64,000 nt of DNA from Burkholderiaceae bacterium (GTDB lineage Bacteria > Pseudomonadota > Gammaproteobacteria > Burkholderiales > Burkholderiaceae_B): the NCBI GenBank assembly GCA_023653055.1, contig JAMNXR010000014.1, forward strand, positions 24,080-88,079, in the 5' to 3' direction. Shown in pieces: positions 35,807-44,563 of the stretch. Both the position numbers and the translations under genes were made by a program. The stretch's first letter is position 1, and every line of letters starts with the position of its first letter. The notes below the pieces were generated by a model, which had not been told where the DNA came from, did not search any database, and saw only the letters and a program-made list of their open reading frames with translations.

Positions 35807-36937
35807 CTACCAACCGTAAAAGCGTGGCCAGGTCTGAATATTTTGATCCGCACTCAAGGCCTGATACTCTGGAAATTGGGCAGCGGTTGCACAAGCGTGA
35901 TTAGGTAATATGCGTAATTGCGTCCCGACCGGAAAACGACTCACAATCGAAAGATCGGGCGCGCCCGTTCGCGAAATGATGCCGTGCTCTTGGTTCGCAC
36001 TCGTCATCGTATAGCCCGTCAAAGGGGTGCCATCCGCGCTACAAACCTGTCCGTAGCCAAAATCCGTGGTTTGTTTTTGTGTCCCGCGATCGCGACTCAT
36101 GGCCATCCATCCCGCATCGACGATGACCCAGCCTTTTTCTTCTTGGTGACCAATCACAGTCGACAACACGCTTAGGGCAATATCGTCCGTCTCGCAGACA
36201 CCTACGTTTTGCATCACTAAATCAAAGAACACATAGACGCCTGCCCTGACCTCTGTCACGCCCTCGAGCTTGCGAGCGGATAAAGCGGTTGGTGTAGAGC
36301 CAACGCTGACCACAGGACACGCAAAACCTGCCTCACGCAAACGCTGGGCGGCTCGGACACAGCCTGAGCGTTCTTGCTCAGCCATTTGTTCGAGTGCCTC
36401 GGGGGTATTGAGGTCGTAACTCGAACCCGCGTGGGTCATCACACCTTGCAATTGGGTGCCTCCCACTGCAAGCGCTTGGGCCACCTCGAGAAGTTGTGGA
36501 CTCTCTGGCTTGATACCTGAGCGGTGATCGTCCGTATCGACTTCGATCATCACTTTAAATTGGATATTGTTGGCCAAGCCAAAGGCAGAGATTGCGGCAG
36601 CGGACTGCGCGCTGTCCGTCAACACTTTAAGGTCACAGCCTTTTTTAATGAGGGCAAGCGCCTGGGCGAATTTGTTTGCGGTAATACCCACCGCATAAAG
36701 AATATCGGTAATGCCAGCTGAAAAAAACTGCTCGGCTTCTTTGAGTGTTGAGACGGTAATACCACGCGCACCTGCATGAATCTGCGCGTTGGTCACATCC
36801 ACACACTTTGAGGTTTTGACGTGCGGTCGAAAGCTGACGCCTAAGTTATTCATGCGGGATTGCATGCGCGCAATGTTGCGCTCCATGCGTGCAATATCAA
36901 CCAAAGCAGCAGGTGTCGAAAGTTCGGAGATTTTCAT
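35807..36937 (-). CDS. DSD1-family PLP enzyme (D-serine dehydratase/D-threonine aldolase-like)
   Basis: The 376-residue protein has an alanine-racemase-type barrel: N-terminal STPAALVDIARMERNIARMQ, PLP lysine in RPHVKTSKCVD, VMIEVDTDDHRSG, and a C-terminal metal site around LPNHACATAAQFPEY. This layout fits metal-dependent D-threonine aldolases and eukaryotic-type D-serine dehydratases. The substrate is probably a D-hydroxy-amino acid; which one cannot be told. Divergent from the LpxL-type gene. Confidence 0.85.
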   Translation of the reverse strand: MKISELSTPAALVDIARMERNIARMQSRMNNLGVSFRPHVKTSKCVDVTNAQIHAGARGITVSTLKEAEQFFSAGITDILYAVGITANKFAQALALIKKGCDLKVLTDSAQSAAAISAFGLANNIQFKVMIEVDTDDHRSGIKPESPQLLEVAQALAVGGTQLQGVMTHAGSSYDLNTPEALEQMAEQERSGCVRAAQRLREAGFACPVVSVGSTPTALSARKLEGVTEVRAGVYVFFDLVMQNVGVCETDDIALSVLSTVIGHQEEKGWVIVDAGWMAMSRDRGTQKQTTDFGYGQVCSADGTPLTGYTMTSANQEHGIISRTGAPDLSIVSRFPVGTQLRILPNHACATAAQFPEYQALSADQNIQTWPRFYGW

Positions 36938-37024
36938 AAAGTGTATGTGCGGTTGCAGAAAGGCTGTGAACCCGCTTATTCTATCCCTACGCGTCTCTTC
37001 ACGCTCTACTTGTGTCCTTTCTGA

Positions 37025-37933
37025 ATGCTCAAAACTCTTGCCCCTCGGCTACTGACCGCGCTTTTTAAATCTCTCGGTATTTTGCCCCTCACCATGCTGC
37101 AAATATTAGGTGTGTGCGTGGGCTGGCTCGCGTGGATTTTGCCTGGGCGCTATAAACAACGCGCGTGGACCAATTTACGACAAGCATTCCCTGAGGCGAC
37201 GCGGGCGACACTTCGCTCAGTAATGCTTAGCAACGGGCAATTGATGTTTGAAATGCCTTTCTGGTGGACACGTCGCAATGAAGCATTTATCAACACCAAG
37301 CTGAGTTGCGACAACTGGTCGCAATTTCAAGTTGCATTAGAGAAAGGCAAAGGTGTCATTTTGCTCTCGCCCCATGCGGGATGTTTTGAATTGTTAGGGC
37401 CCGTCTACAGCAGTCATTTTCCCTCAACGGTTTTGTTCAGACCACCCAGAAAGGTCTGGATTCAAGACTGGATTGTAGAAATGCGTACAAGAAGACAACT
37501 GAAGATGGCACCCGCCAATCAAAAAGGTGTGCGTGCGCTAGTGAAAACACTGATGCGAGGCAACACGATCGGTATCTTGCCCGATCAAGTGCCGCCCGAT
37601 GGTGAAGGTGTCTGGGCGCCTTTTTTTGGACGCCCTGCCTACACCATGACCTTGGTGCAAAGACTCCAAGAGCTTTCTGGTGCAACTATTTTCATTCTTG
37701 CGGCGCAACGCAACGATATTGGAAACGGTTACACACTCAGGCATAAAGAACTTGCAGCGCCGCTACCCAAAGAGCCAGAGGCCGCTGCGTTGGTCATCAA
37801 TCAAGAAATGGAAGAGATGATTCGCAAAATGCCTGAGCAATACCTTTGGGGCTACAACCGCTACAAAGCACCAAAAAATAAAGCATCGCGTGTGGATTCC
37901 TTCTCCAACACTGAGGACTCAACGACTAAGTAG
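37025..37933 (+). CDS. Lipid A biosynthesis lauroyl/myristoyl acyltransferase (LpxL/HtrB family)
   Basis: The 302-residue inner-membrane protein has an N-terminal helix, the HX4E acyltransferase motif at H117-E122 (SPHAGCFE), ILPDQVPPDGEGVWAPFFGRPA and EQYLWGYNRYK blocks. It adds a secondary acyl chain to Kdo2-lipid A. Which acyl chain is transferred cannot be told. The last 8 nt overlap the convergent thioesterase gene. Confidence 0.9.
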   Translation: MLKTLAPRLLTALFKSLGILPLTMLQILGVCVGWLAWILPGRYKQRAWTNLRQAFPEATRATLRSVMLSNGQLMFEMPFWWTRRNEAFINTKLSCDNWSQFQVALEKGKGVILLSPHAGCFELLGPVYSSHFPSTVLFRPPRKVWIQDWIVEMRTRRQLKMAPANQKGVRALVKTLMRGNTIGILPDQVPPDGEGVWAPFFGRPAYTMTLVQRLQELSGATIFILAAQRNDIGNGYTLRHKELAAPLPKEPEAAALVINQEMEEMIRKMPEQYLWGYNRYKAPKNKASRVDSFSNTEDSTTK

Positions 37934-38879
37934 CGCCTGCACGACGCGCATGCGTACTCAGGACTTCGAGAGCTTGTCGTCCAGTTTTGTTATAAATGGA
38001 CGTTTGCACCACAGCCGTCATACGTCCCTGATGGATGATCTTGGATTGCGCATGAATCGCTTCGCCCTCTCCTGGGCTGATGTATGTGGCCGACACATTA
38101 GAAAGCATCCAGTCATCCCCTAATGCAGCGTTAGCCGTCACCATTCCGAGCGCAAGAATCACGCCACCCTGGACATGACCAACGCGATTGGCAACATGCG
38201 GACCATTGAGGACTTCGCAATAGGCTCCGCGCGCTTGCTGAGTAGGATGGAAATTAAGAAAATGCATTGCAAAATCATCACCTGTTTGGTGGCAATACTC
38301 GATGCTTTTTTGCACACGCGCCAAGATCCATCTCTCATCCTCAGTAAGCGTTTGCATATCCAAGGGTGGATCCGCTGGTGCCTTTTTCTCTACCCACGGC
38401 ACAGCAGGTAAAGAGGCACCGTTTGGAACCGGCAAGATCATAAAAGCTCCGTAACCCACCGCGATCAGCGTATCGTCAGACTTGATGTGCGTGAGGCTCA
38501 CGCCTTGACTGCCCTTGGTACCTTGTAAGTGGCCCTGTGTATTGGTCACCGCTTCTAAACGACCGGTCGGCCTGGCACCTGTCAATTGAAGACTGAGGGA
38601 AACTGTCGCCAGTCTGGTACGGTCATCCAAGCCAAAACGAATGCCTGTTGCCAACCCCATATCGGCCAATATAGCCAACAATACTAGGTGGACACTTTGC
38701 TCACGATCGATATTTTGTGGTTCGGGATCGATATGTACGACGGAATGTTGAGAACTCGCCTTGTCATACACAAAATCAAAAAAATTGCCGCAAAAGTGAT
38801 AACCAGGGGTGCGCGTTAAAGCAATCGCTCGCTGCGCTTTTTTGATAATCGGATGATTGTCTAAATCCAGCGTCTTCAT
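37926..38879 (-). CDS. Double-hotdog acyl-CoA thioesterase-like protein
   Basis: The 317-residue protein has two hotdog-like halves. The second (about residues 220-310) shows NGPHVANRVGHVQGGVILALGMVTAN and LSNVSATYISPGEGEAIHAQSKIIHQGR, typical of PaaI/FadM-like thioesterases; the first is more diverged. It probably hydrolyses an acyl- or aryl-CoA. Start ATGA overlaps the nitronate monooxygenase stop by 4 nt, suggesting a shared pathway. Confidence 0.75.
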   Translation of the reverse strand: MKTLDLDNHPIIKKAQRAIALTRTPGYHFCGNFFDFVYDKASSQHSVVHIDPEPQNIDREQSVHLVLLAILADMGLATGIRFGLDDRTRLATVSLSLQLTGARPTGRLEAVTNTQGHLQGTKGSQGVSLTHIKSDDTLIAVGYGAFMILPVPNGASLPAVPWVEKKAPADPPLDMQTLTEDERWILARVQKSIEYCHQTGDDFAMHFLNFHPTQQARGAYCEVLNGPHVANRVGHVQGGVILALGMVTANAALGDDWMLSNVSATYISPGEGEAIHAQSKIIHQGRMTAVVQTSIYNKTGRQALEVLSTHARRAGAT

Positions 38880-39862
38880 GCGTTGACAGAACTCCGTCCC
38901 GTCAGTTTCATCAGTCTTTGCTCAATGATGGCTTCGGCCTCGTCGACAATACGTCGAACTAACACTGCACAAGTGGGAATGTCGTGAATTAATCCTTGGA
39001 CCATGCCGACCGTCCAAATACCGCCTTCGACATCCCCCTCTTCGTACACTTTGCGTCCCTTGACGCCCGCGATTTTTGGACCGATTTCCTGAATCGTTGC
39101 GCCCGCTTTTTCCATGTCGATAATGCTCTGTGCCAGCTGCGTGCGCGCGACACGGCTGCTATTACGCAGACTTCGCAAAATCAAGGCCGTGTCTGTTTCA
39201 GCGTTATCGACGATAGCTTGCTTGATATTTAAGTGCGCAGGCGACTCTTGCGTACACATAAAGCGCGTGCCCATATTGATGCCCTCGGCCCCCAACGCCA
39301 AGGCGGCGACCAAGCCTTTACCATCACTGAATCCACCGGAGGCAATCACTGGGATACTCAGTTTGGCAACGGCGGCGGGTATCAAAATTAGACCAGGGAT
39401 GTCTTCTTCACCCGTATGTCCGGCGCACTCAAAGCCATCAATGCTCACCATATCGACGCCGATTTGCTGGGCTTTGAGCGCGTGACGTGCTGTGGTGCAC
39501 TTGTGAATGACAGTAATACCCGCTGCTTTTAAGGCGGGCATATGGGCTGAGGGATTATTTCCAGCCGTTTCTACAATTTTGACACCGCAGTCAATGATGA
39601 CATCGCGATAGGCCTCGTAAGGCACAGGTTTCAAGGTCGGCAAAAACGTCAGATTTACCGCAAACGGGCGATCTGTCATGGTGCGCAAGCGTGCGATTTC
39701 GTCCCGCAACGCCTCAGGCGTTGGTTGAGTCAGCGCGGTCAAGGTTCCCAATGCACCTGCGTTTGAGACCGCCGCGACCAGCTCAGCGCGACCGATCCAC
39801 TGCATACCACCCTGAATAATAGGGTGCTCGATACCTAGTTTTTTTGTCAGTGCAGTATGCAA
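38876..39862 (-). CDS. Nitronate monooxygenase family flavoprotein
   Basis: The 328-residue FMN barrel shows GIEHPIIQGGMQWIGRAELVAAVSNAGALG at the start, the catalytic histidine region FECAGHTGEEDIPGL, and VIASGGFSDGKGLVAALALGAEGINMGTRF. The family oxidises nitronates, but many members act as enoyl-type reductases or are uncharacterised. I accept the TTG start at 39860-39862 because GGAG lies 7 nt upstream and the N-terminus matches the family. It is followed by a thioesterase with 4-nt overlap. Confidence 0.87.
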   Translation of the reverse strand: MHTALTKKLGIEHPIIQGGMQWIGRAELVAAVSNAGALGTLTALTQPTPEALRDEIARLRTMTDRPFAVNLTFLPTLKPVPYEAYRDVIIDCGVKIVETAGNNPSAHMPALKAAGITVIHKCTTARHALKAQQIGVDMVSIDGFECAGHTGEEDIPGLILIPAAVAKLSIPVIASGGFSDGKGLVAALALGAEGINMGTRFMCTQESPAHLNIKQAIVDNAETDTALILRSLRNSSRVARTQLAQSIIDMEKAGATIQEIGPKIAGVKGRKVYEEGDVEGGIWTVGMVQGLIHDIPTCAVLVRRIVDEAEAIIEQRLMKLTGRSSVNA

Positions 39863-39946
39863 AATCCGTCTCCGTTACTTTAGTTTTTTTCTATTGTTTA
39901 TATATTAAAACGATACCAGTATTGATAAGAGAATCTATTTCAAGGC

Positions 39947-40819
39947 TTAACGCTCACTTTTTGGACATAGCACGAGCTCGGCGGTCACCAAAACTGGATT
40001 ACCACCCTTTGCAAGTCGACCTTCTGTGAGGCCACCTTTGTAATCAACGATCGCAATATCAATTTCGGCGCGTGGCTGACTGCCCTCTTCGCAGACAATT
40101 TGCCCTGAGCGGATAAGCAACTCCGTGACAAAAGGCTCTACAACGCGACCGTCTTGAAATACAGCGCCCACGGTGCTGCCAACGCCACCCAAAATAGTGG
40201 CCTCCTGGATATGATGCGTTTGGCAAAAGACCTCTAAGGCCGTGCAAAGATCCTCGTTGGGCGCCACTCTGAGCGCATAAGCGTGCTGAGCCACTAGCGG
40301 CGATAACTCCGGAACGGGCGTTGCTACAGGCAAAAATAAGGAGAAATGTGTTTCAGCATCTGGGCACACGGTAAACGTCGCCCCATCGAGCGCCACGCCC
40401 GCGATGCGAATGGGCGCTGCCACCACGACTTGATCGGGCAAAAGATGACCACCGTGTCGACGTCCGCTGGGCTCAACCCATACTGCATGACAGTGCAACC
40501 ATGGACGACCCTCGCGCTGACCGTAGGTCACAGAGGCGGTCTCTAGAGTGACTCGACCTTCCACATAAAAGGTTTCACTAAAATACACCGCATGTTCAGG
40601 GGATTTTGAAAGTGCTGGCATTACGTAGCTAAAAGACGTGAATTCACCGCCTTCTAGCCTGAATGCACCACTTTTTGCATTATTTGCTTCAGCAATCTCC
40701 GTGACGGCGCTCAGCAAGGTTTGACCGTTTGAAAGGTATCCATTTAAGGGCCTGGCATGGACAGGCTGAGCAAAAATCCGTTGCGAGTCGGGTGTTCCAG
40801 GGTGGGCAATGCTGCGCAT
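39947..40819 (-). CDS. Tandem PPC/DUF296-domain protein
   Basis: The 290-residue protein contains two PPC (plants and prokaryotes conserved) domains. The second is clearer: residues about 165-285 include EDLCTALEVFCQTHHIQEATILGGVGSTVGAVF and a GNPVLVTAELVL end. Bacterial PPC proteins are trimeric, of unknown function; plant ones bind DNA with an added AT-hook. I place the start at ATG 40817-40819; a TTG 16 codons earlier lacks a clear ribosome binding site. Divergent from the acyl-CoA dehydrogenase operon. Confidence 0.75.
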   Translation of the reverse strand: MRSIAHPGTPDSQRIFAQPVHARPLNGYLSNGQTLLSAVTEIAEANNAKSGAFRLEGGEFTSFSYVMPALSKSPEHAVYFSETFYVEGRVTLETASVTYGQREGRPWLHCHAVWVEPSGRRHGGHLLPDQVVVAAPIRIAGVALDGATFTVCPDAETHFSLFLPVATPVPELSPLVAQHAYALRVAPNEDLCTALEVFCQTHHIQEATILGGVGSTVGAVFQDGRVVEPFVTELLIRSGQIVCEEGSQPRAEIDIAIVDYKGGLTEGRLAKGGNPVLVTAELVLCPKSER

Positions 40820-40987
40820 GATGTGATGATCTTTGAAGTCTAGGTTTTGTTTTGTGATGATAGCCAATATTCCAAAACATGGAGGCGTTGTTCGACCACG
40901 CTGTTGTTGATTAGGTAATATTAAAGATTACGTGCGTATTGTCACGATGCGCCCGATTTGGCCTATTCAGCAAACAGGACTCGCAAC

Positions 40988-42172
40988 ATGGATTTCTCCC
41001 TTACCCCCACCCAGCTTGCGCTTCAAGAGCGTACACGGCAATTTATTGCCGAAAAGATTATTCCTCTTGAAAAAGATCCACGCGCGACCTCGCACGGCCC
41101 CACGGAAGATTTGCGGGCGCAACTTGTGGGCTTAGCCAGAGAGGCAGGATTATTAACGCCCCATGCCTCAATCGAGATGGGTGGCTTAGGCTTAAGTCAC
41201 ATGGATAAAGCCGTGGTATTCGAAGAGGCTGGCTATTCGAATCTCGGTCCAACTGCCATGAATATTCATGCGCCTGACGAGGGCAATATTCACCTAATGG
41301 AGATGGTTGCCACCGAGGCGCAAAAAGAACGCTGGTTACGCCCACAGGTACAGGGACTGACGCGCTCTTGCTTTGCCATGACCGAGCCCCAACCCGGTGC
41401 AGGAGCGGATCCATCGATGATGCTGACCACGGCAGTCAAAGACGGAAACTACTACATCATTAATGGCACCAAATGGTTTATCACGGGTGCGCAAGGGGCC
41501 AGCTACGTCATCATTATGGCAAAGATGGAAGACGGTTCGGCAACGATGTTTTTGTCGGACATGAATCGCGCTGGCATCAGCATCACCCGACAAATGGATG
41601 CGATGGATAGCTGCTTTACGGGTGGCCATTGCGTGATGGAGTTTACGAATGTTCGCATTCCAGCGACTGACGTACTAGGTGAGATTGGACGGGGCTTTAA
41701 ATATGCCCAGGTTCGCTTGGCGCCTGCACGCCTGACACACTGCATGCGCTGGCTAGGTCAAGCGCGTCGGGCGCATGATATTGCCACCGAATATGCGCGC
41801 ACCCGCCAGGCTTTTGGTCGTGTGCTGGGCAAGCACGAAGGCGTTGGCTTTATGCTTGCCGACAACGATATGGATATTCAGACTTCAAGACTCCATATTG
41901 CCCATACTGCATGGCTTTTGGATCAAGGACAAACGTGTAACTTTGAGTCGAGTCGTGCAAAAGTCACCTGCTCTGAAGCGGAGTGGCGCGTGGTGGATCG
42001 TTGCGTTCAGATGCTCGGCGGTCAAGGTGTCACTGGTGAAACGGTTGTGATGCGAATTTTTCTAGATATGCGTGCCTTCAGGATCTATGACGGCCCAAGC
42101 GAGGTGCATCGCTGGAGTATGGCGCGCAAAATTCTCGATGCGGCGGAGAAGCGTCTAGGAGCACAGGCATGA
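40988..42172 (+). CDS. Acyl-CoA dehydrogenase (ACAD10/11-like)
   Basis: The 394-residue FAD enzyme begins MDFSLTPTQLALQERTRQFI, has CFAMTEPQPGAGADP (FAD/substrate), KWFITGAQGASY, ARTRQAFGR and MLGGQGVTGE blocks, and ends with the typical KILDAAEKRL helix. AGGA lies 8 nt before the ATG at 40988. The following SDR and kinase-fold genes overlap by 4 nt each. This gene trio corresponds to the domain partners found fused in eukaryotic ACAD10/ACAD11, so a hydroxy-acyl-CoA is a likely substrate (inference). Confidence 0.88.
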   Translation: MDFSLTPTQLALQERTRQFIAEKIIPLEKDPRATSHGPTEDLRAQLVGLAREAGLLTPHASIEMGGLGLSHMDKAVVFEEAGYSNLGPTAMNIHAPDEGNIHLMEMVATEAQKERWLRPQVQGLTRSCFAMTEPQPGAGADPSMMLTTAVKDGNYYIINGTKWFITGAQGASYVIIMAKMEDGSATMFLSDMNRAGISITRQMDAMDSCFTGGHCVMEFTNVRIPATDVLGEIGRGFKYAQVRLAPARLTHCMRWLGQARRAHDIATEYARTRQAFGRVLGKHEGVGFMLADNDMDIQTSRLHIAHTAWLLDQGQTCNFESSRAKVTCSEAEWRVVDRCVQMLGGQGVTGETVVMRIFLDMRAFRIYDGPSEVHRWSMARKILDAAEKRLGAQA

Positions 42173-42954
42173 ACCATGCTCAGGGAAGTCACGCCTTGTT
42201 TAGCTTGACGGGACGTACAGCACTTGTCACGGGTGCTTCGAGCGGAATCGGCCGTCATATGGCTAACGTTCTCGCTCATGCGGGTGCGCACGTCGTCGTC
42301 GCTGCGCGCCGCGCCGACAAACTGCAATCATTGGTTGAAGAAATCAAGGCAACCGGTGCGCAGGCCTCTGCAGTTTCCTTGGATGTCACACGTGCAGAAA
42401 GCGTGAAGGCTTGTTTTGATCAAATCGAAGCGCTTGGTTTGGTGGCAGACATTATTGTCAGCAACGCAGGGACAACTGTTGCGAAACCCGCACTGGATCA
42501 AACCGAAAAAGATTGGGACGATGTGATCGACACCAACCTCAAGGGCTGCTGGATGGTCGACACCGAAGCGGCACGTCGCTTGGTCAAGCATAAAAAGAAA
42601 GGCAGCATTATCAATATTTCGTCAATCTTAGGCGAACGTGTGGCCGGCGCCGTGGTGGCTTACGCAACGTCTAAAGCAGGCGTGATCCAATTTACGAAAG
42701 CCTTGGCGTTGGAGTTTGCACGCTATGGCATTCGCGTCAACGCGCTTTTGCCAGGCTATGTGGTGACCGATCTGAATCACGAATTTTTGGCCAGCGAGGC
42801 CGGCAAAAAACTTGAAGCGCGCGTGCCGTTCCGCCGTTTTTGTCAGATGGAAGATCTGGACGGTCCGTTGCTGTTACTCGCCTCCGAGGCCGGTCAAGCG
42901 ATGACAGGCACAACCCTGCCCGTTGACTGGGGGCACTTGGTGAGCTCGCTATGA
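42169..42954 (+). CDS. Short-chain dehydrogenase/reductase
   Basis: The 261-residue SDR has the cofactor motif TGASSGIGRH (residues 21-30), NAG in the SNAGTTVAK strand, catalytic serine in IINISSIL and the YATSK active-site tyrosine and lysine. R41/R42-type basic residues after the second strand (AARRADK) suggest NADP(H) preference. ATGA overlaps join it to the acyl-CoA dehydrogenase and kinase-fold genes, so it likely acts on the same acyl chain. Confidence 0.88.
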   Translation: MNHAQGSHALFSLTGRTALVTGASSGIGRHMANVLAHAGAHVVVAARRADKLQSLVEEIKATGAQASAVSLDVTRAESVKACFDQIEALGLVADIIVSNAGTTVAKPALDQTEKDWDDVIDTNLKGCWMVDTEAARRLVKHKKKGSIINISSILGERVAGAVVAYATSKAGVIQFTKALALEFARYGIRVNALLPGYVVTDLNHEFLASEAGKKLEARVPFRRFCQMEDLDGPLLLLASEAGQAMTGTTLPVDWGHLVSSL

Positions 42955-44018
42955 GTGAGGTACAAGCACACTCTGCAGGTGCTGACGGCACGTACGGACA
43001 ATTTAAGCTGGAGGTATTGGAGGATTGGTTGCGCACACAAGGCATTGTCGAGCGTGGCGCACTCTCTTGCCAGCCACTGACGGGTGGACAATCCAATCCT
43101 ACGTTTCTACTGAGCTCCGGATCGCAGCAACTGGTCTTGCGTAAAAAGCCGCCTGGTGTGTTGATGGCTTCTGCGCATGCGGTTGACCGTGAGTATCGCG
43201 TGATGAAGGCGCTACAGGGCAGCGATGTGCCTGTGCCGAAGCTTTACGCATTTAGTGATGATCACGAGGTGGTAGGGACGCCCTTTTACATCATGGAGTT
43301 TTTAAAGGGACGCGTGATTGTCGATCAGTCTCTCCCTGGGATGAGCCATGCAGAGCGTGGCGCCGTCTACGACGAGATGAATCGCGTCATCGCAGCGCTC
43401 CATCAGCTCGATCCTGTCGCAGTCGGACTGGAGACCTTTGGCAAGCCGGGTAATTATTTTCAACGTCAGATCGCCCGTTGGAGCCACCAATATTTGGAGG
43501 CCAATACTGAAAACATTGCGTCCTTACACGCACTGATTGAGTGGCTGCCCCAAAACATTCCTGCGGGAGATCAAACCTCGATCGTCCATGGCGACTATCG
43601 CTTAGACAATCTGGTCTTGCATCCAACCGAGCCACGCGCGATTGGTTTACTGGACTGGGAGCTCGCAACCCTCGGGCATCCCATGGCTGATTTTGCCTAC
43701 CATTGCATGAGTTGGCATATCCCTGCCTCCCTCTGGCGAGGCATTGCAGGACTTGACTTCGCTGCGCTAGGCATCCCTACTGAGTCTGACTACGTTAAAC
43801 GCTATACAGACACAACTGGATTTAAAGGCGAAGAGCATTGGGACTTTTACATTGCTTACAACTTGTTTCGAATGGCGGCCATTTTGCAAGGTATCGCCAA
43901 ACGGGCGGCAGATGGTACATCCTCTGCCCCTGATGCCAAAGAAACGGGCAGCAAAGCACGTCCACTAGCGGATATTGGCTGGAAATATGCACAACGGTAT
44001 GCAAGTGCCCGGCGCTAA
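42951..44018 (+). CDS. APH-fold phosphotransferase (ACAD10/11 kinase-domain type)
   Basis: The 355-residue kinase-fold protein shows LTGGQSNPTFLLSSG (nucleotide loop), LVLRKKPPGVLMASAHAVDREYRVM (catalytic lysine and acyl-CoA-associated GVLM..AHAV motif), IVHGDYRLDNLVLHP (catalytic aspartate) and LLDWELATLGHPMADFAYH (metal aspartate). This is the subfamily fused to acyl-CoA dehydrogenase in ACAD10/ACAD11, proposed to phosphorylate hydroxy-acyl-CoA. Not an antibiotic resistance enzyme by context. Confidence 0.87.
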   Translation: MSEVQAHSAGADGTYGQFKLEVLEDWLRTQGIVERGALSCQPLTGGQSNPTFLLSSGSQQLVLRKKPPGVLMASAHAVDREYRVMKALQGSDVPVPKLYAFSDDHEVVGTPFYIMEFLKGRVIVDQSLPGMSHAERGAVYDEMNRVIAALHQLDPVAVGLETFGKPGNYFQRQIARWSHQYLEANTENIASLHALIEWLPQNIPAGDQTSIVHGDYRLDNLVLHPTEPRAIGLLDWELATLGHPMADFAYHCMSWHIPASLWRGIAGLDFAALGIPTESDYVKRYTDTTGFKGEEHWDFYIAYNLFRMAAILQGIAKRAADGTSSAPDAKETGSKARPLADIGWKYAQRYASARR

Positions 44019-44092
44019 ATCCTCTCAATATCTGTCACAGAGGCATTTAGCGTGTACATCTTGCTTTGTTGGTTGGAGTAATATCCCTGAGA

Positions 44093-44124
44093 AGTCGACC
44101 ACCATGTCGACTGCATGCTTTTTT
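44093..44124 (+). terminator. Probable terminator after the kinase-fold gene
   Basis: AGTCGAC (44093-44099) and GTCGACT (44106-44112) are perfect complements around a 6-nt loop, and a run of six T begins 7 nt after the stem. The distance between stem and T-run makes it weaker than a textbook terminator. Confidence 0.5.
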
Positions 44125-44161
44125 GAGTGCTCAACACTCCACCATCTTTAAAGGTCCATTC

Positions 44162-44506
44162 ATGAATCGCAAACTCACCATCGCCCTCCTGGCACCACTT
44201 GCAGTACTGAGCTTTTATGCTTCATCAGCCAATGCCCGAATCGTGTGTACATCTCCTGGTTTTCCAGTCGGGTGTATAGAAGCGCGCTTGGACCGCGGAG
44301 CACCTGGCGTAGGCGTCTTGCCAGGCCCAGGCGTCGGTGCGCCTGGTGTGGGTGTTGCGCCTGGTGTGGGTGCACCTGGAGTGGGAGTTTTACCTGGTGC
44401 AGGTGCAGGTGCTCCTGGAGCAGGCGTTACGCGTGGCGAAGGAGTCGATGGTGGTAGGGAAGGCGTCAATCGTGGTGGGCCAGTCAATAGACCTGGCGCA
44501 CGTTAA
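44162..44506 (+). CDS. Small secreted elastin-like repeat protein
   Basis: The 114-residue protein starts with a signal peptide (MNRKLTIALLAPLAVLSFYA, cleavage after SSANA), then a short segment with two cysteines (RIVCTSPGFPVGCIEARLD). About 45 residues follow built from GAPGVGV, LPG and APGVG units, resembling elastin PGVGV repeats, then a polar G/R/E/N tail. AAGG lies before the ATG. No homologous function is known to me. The composition suggests a flexible, disordered, envelope or extracellular protein. Confidence 0.7.
   Translation: MNRKLTIALLAPLAVLSFYASSANARIVCTSPGFPVGCIEARLDRGAPGVGVLPGPGVGAPGVGVAPGVGAPGVGVLPGAGAGAPGAGVTRGEGVDGGREGVNRGGPVNRPGAR
44290..44425 (+). repeat. PGVGV-type repeats in the small secreted protein
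   Basis: Codons for GVGV/GVGA alternate with LPG and APG in about six imperfect units of 7-10 residues. At DNA level GGTGTGGGTG- and CCTGGTG-like words recur. Coordinates approximate. Confidence 0.6.
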
Positions 44507-44563
44507 TTCCTTTTGTATTGCGCACGACCACTGAGAGTGCGCGCTAAATTGGCAAGGCGACCG

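Noticed and set aside
42951..44018. Aminoglycoside resistance gene
   Set aside because: The fold is shared, but the GVLM..AHAV motif and coupling to acyl-CoA dehydrogenase and SDR genes place it in the ACAD10/11 kinase group.
44520..44542. GCGCAC/GTGCGC hairpin between the elastin-like and RHH genes as terminator
   Set aside because: 6-bp stem with a long loop and no T-run on either strand; too weak to list.
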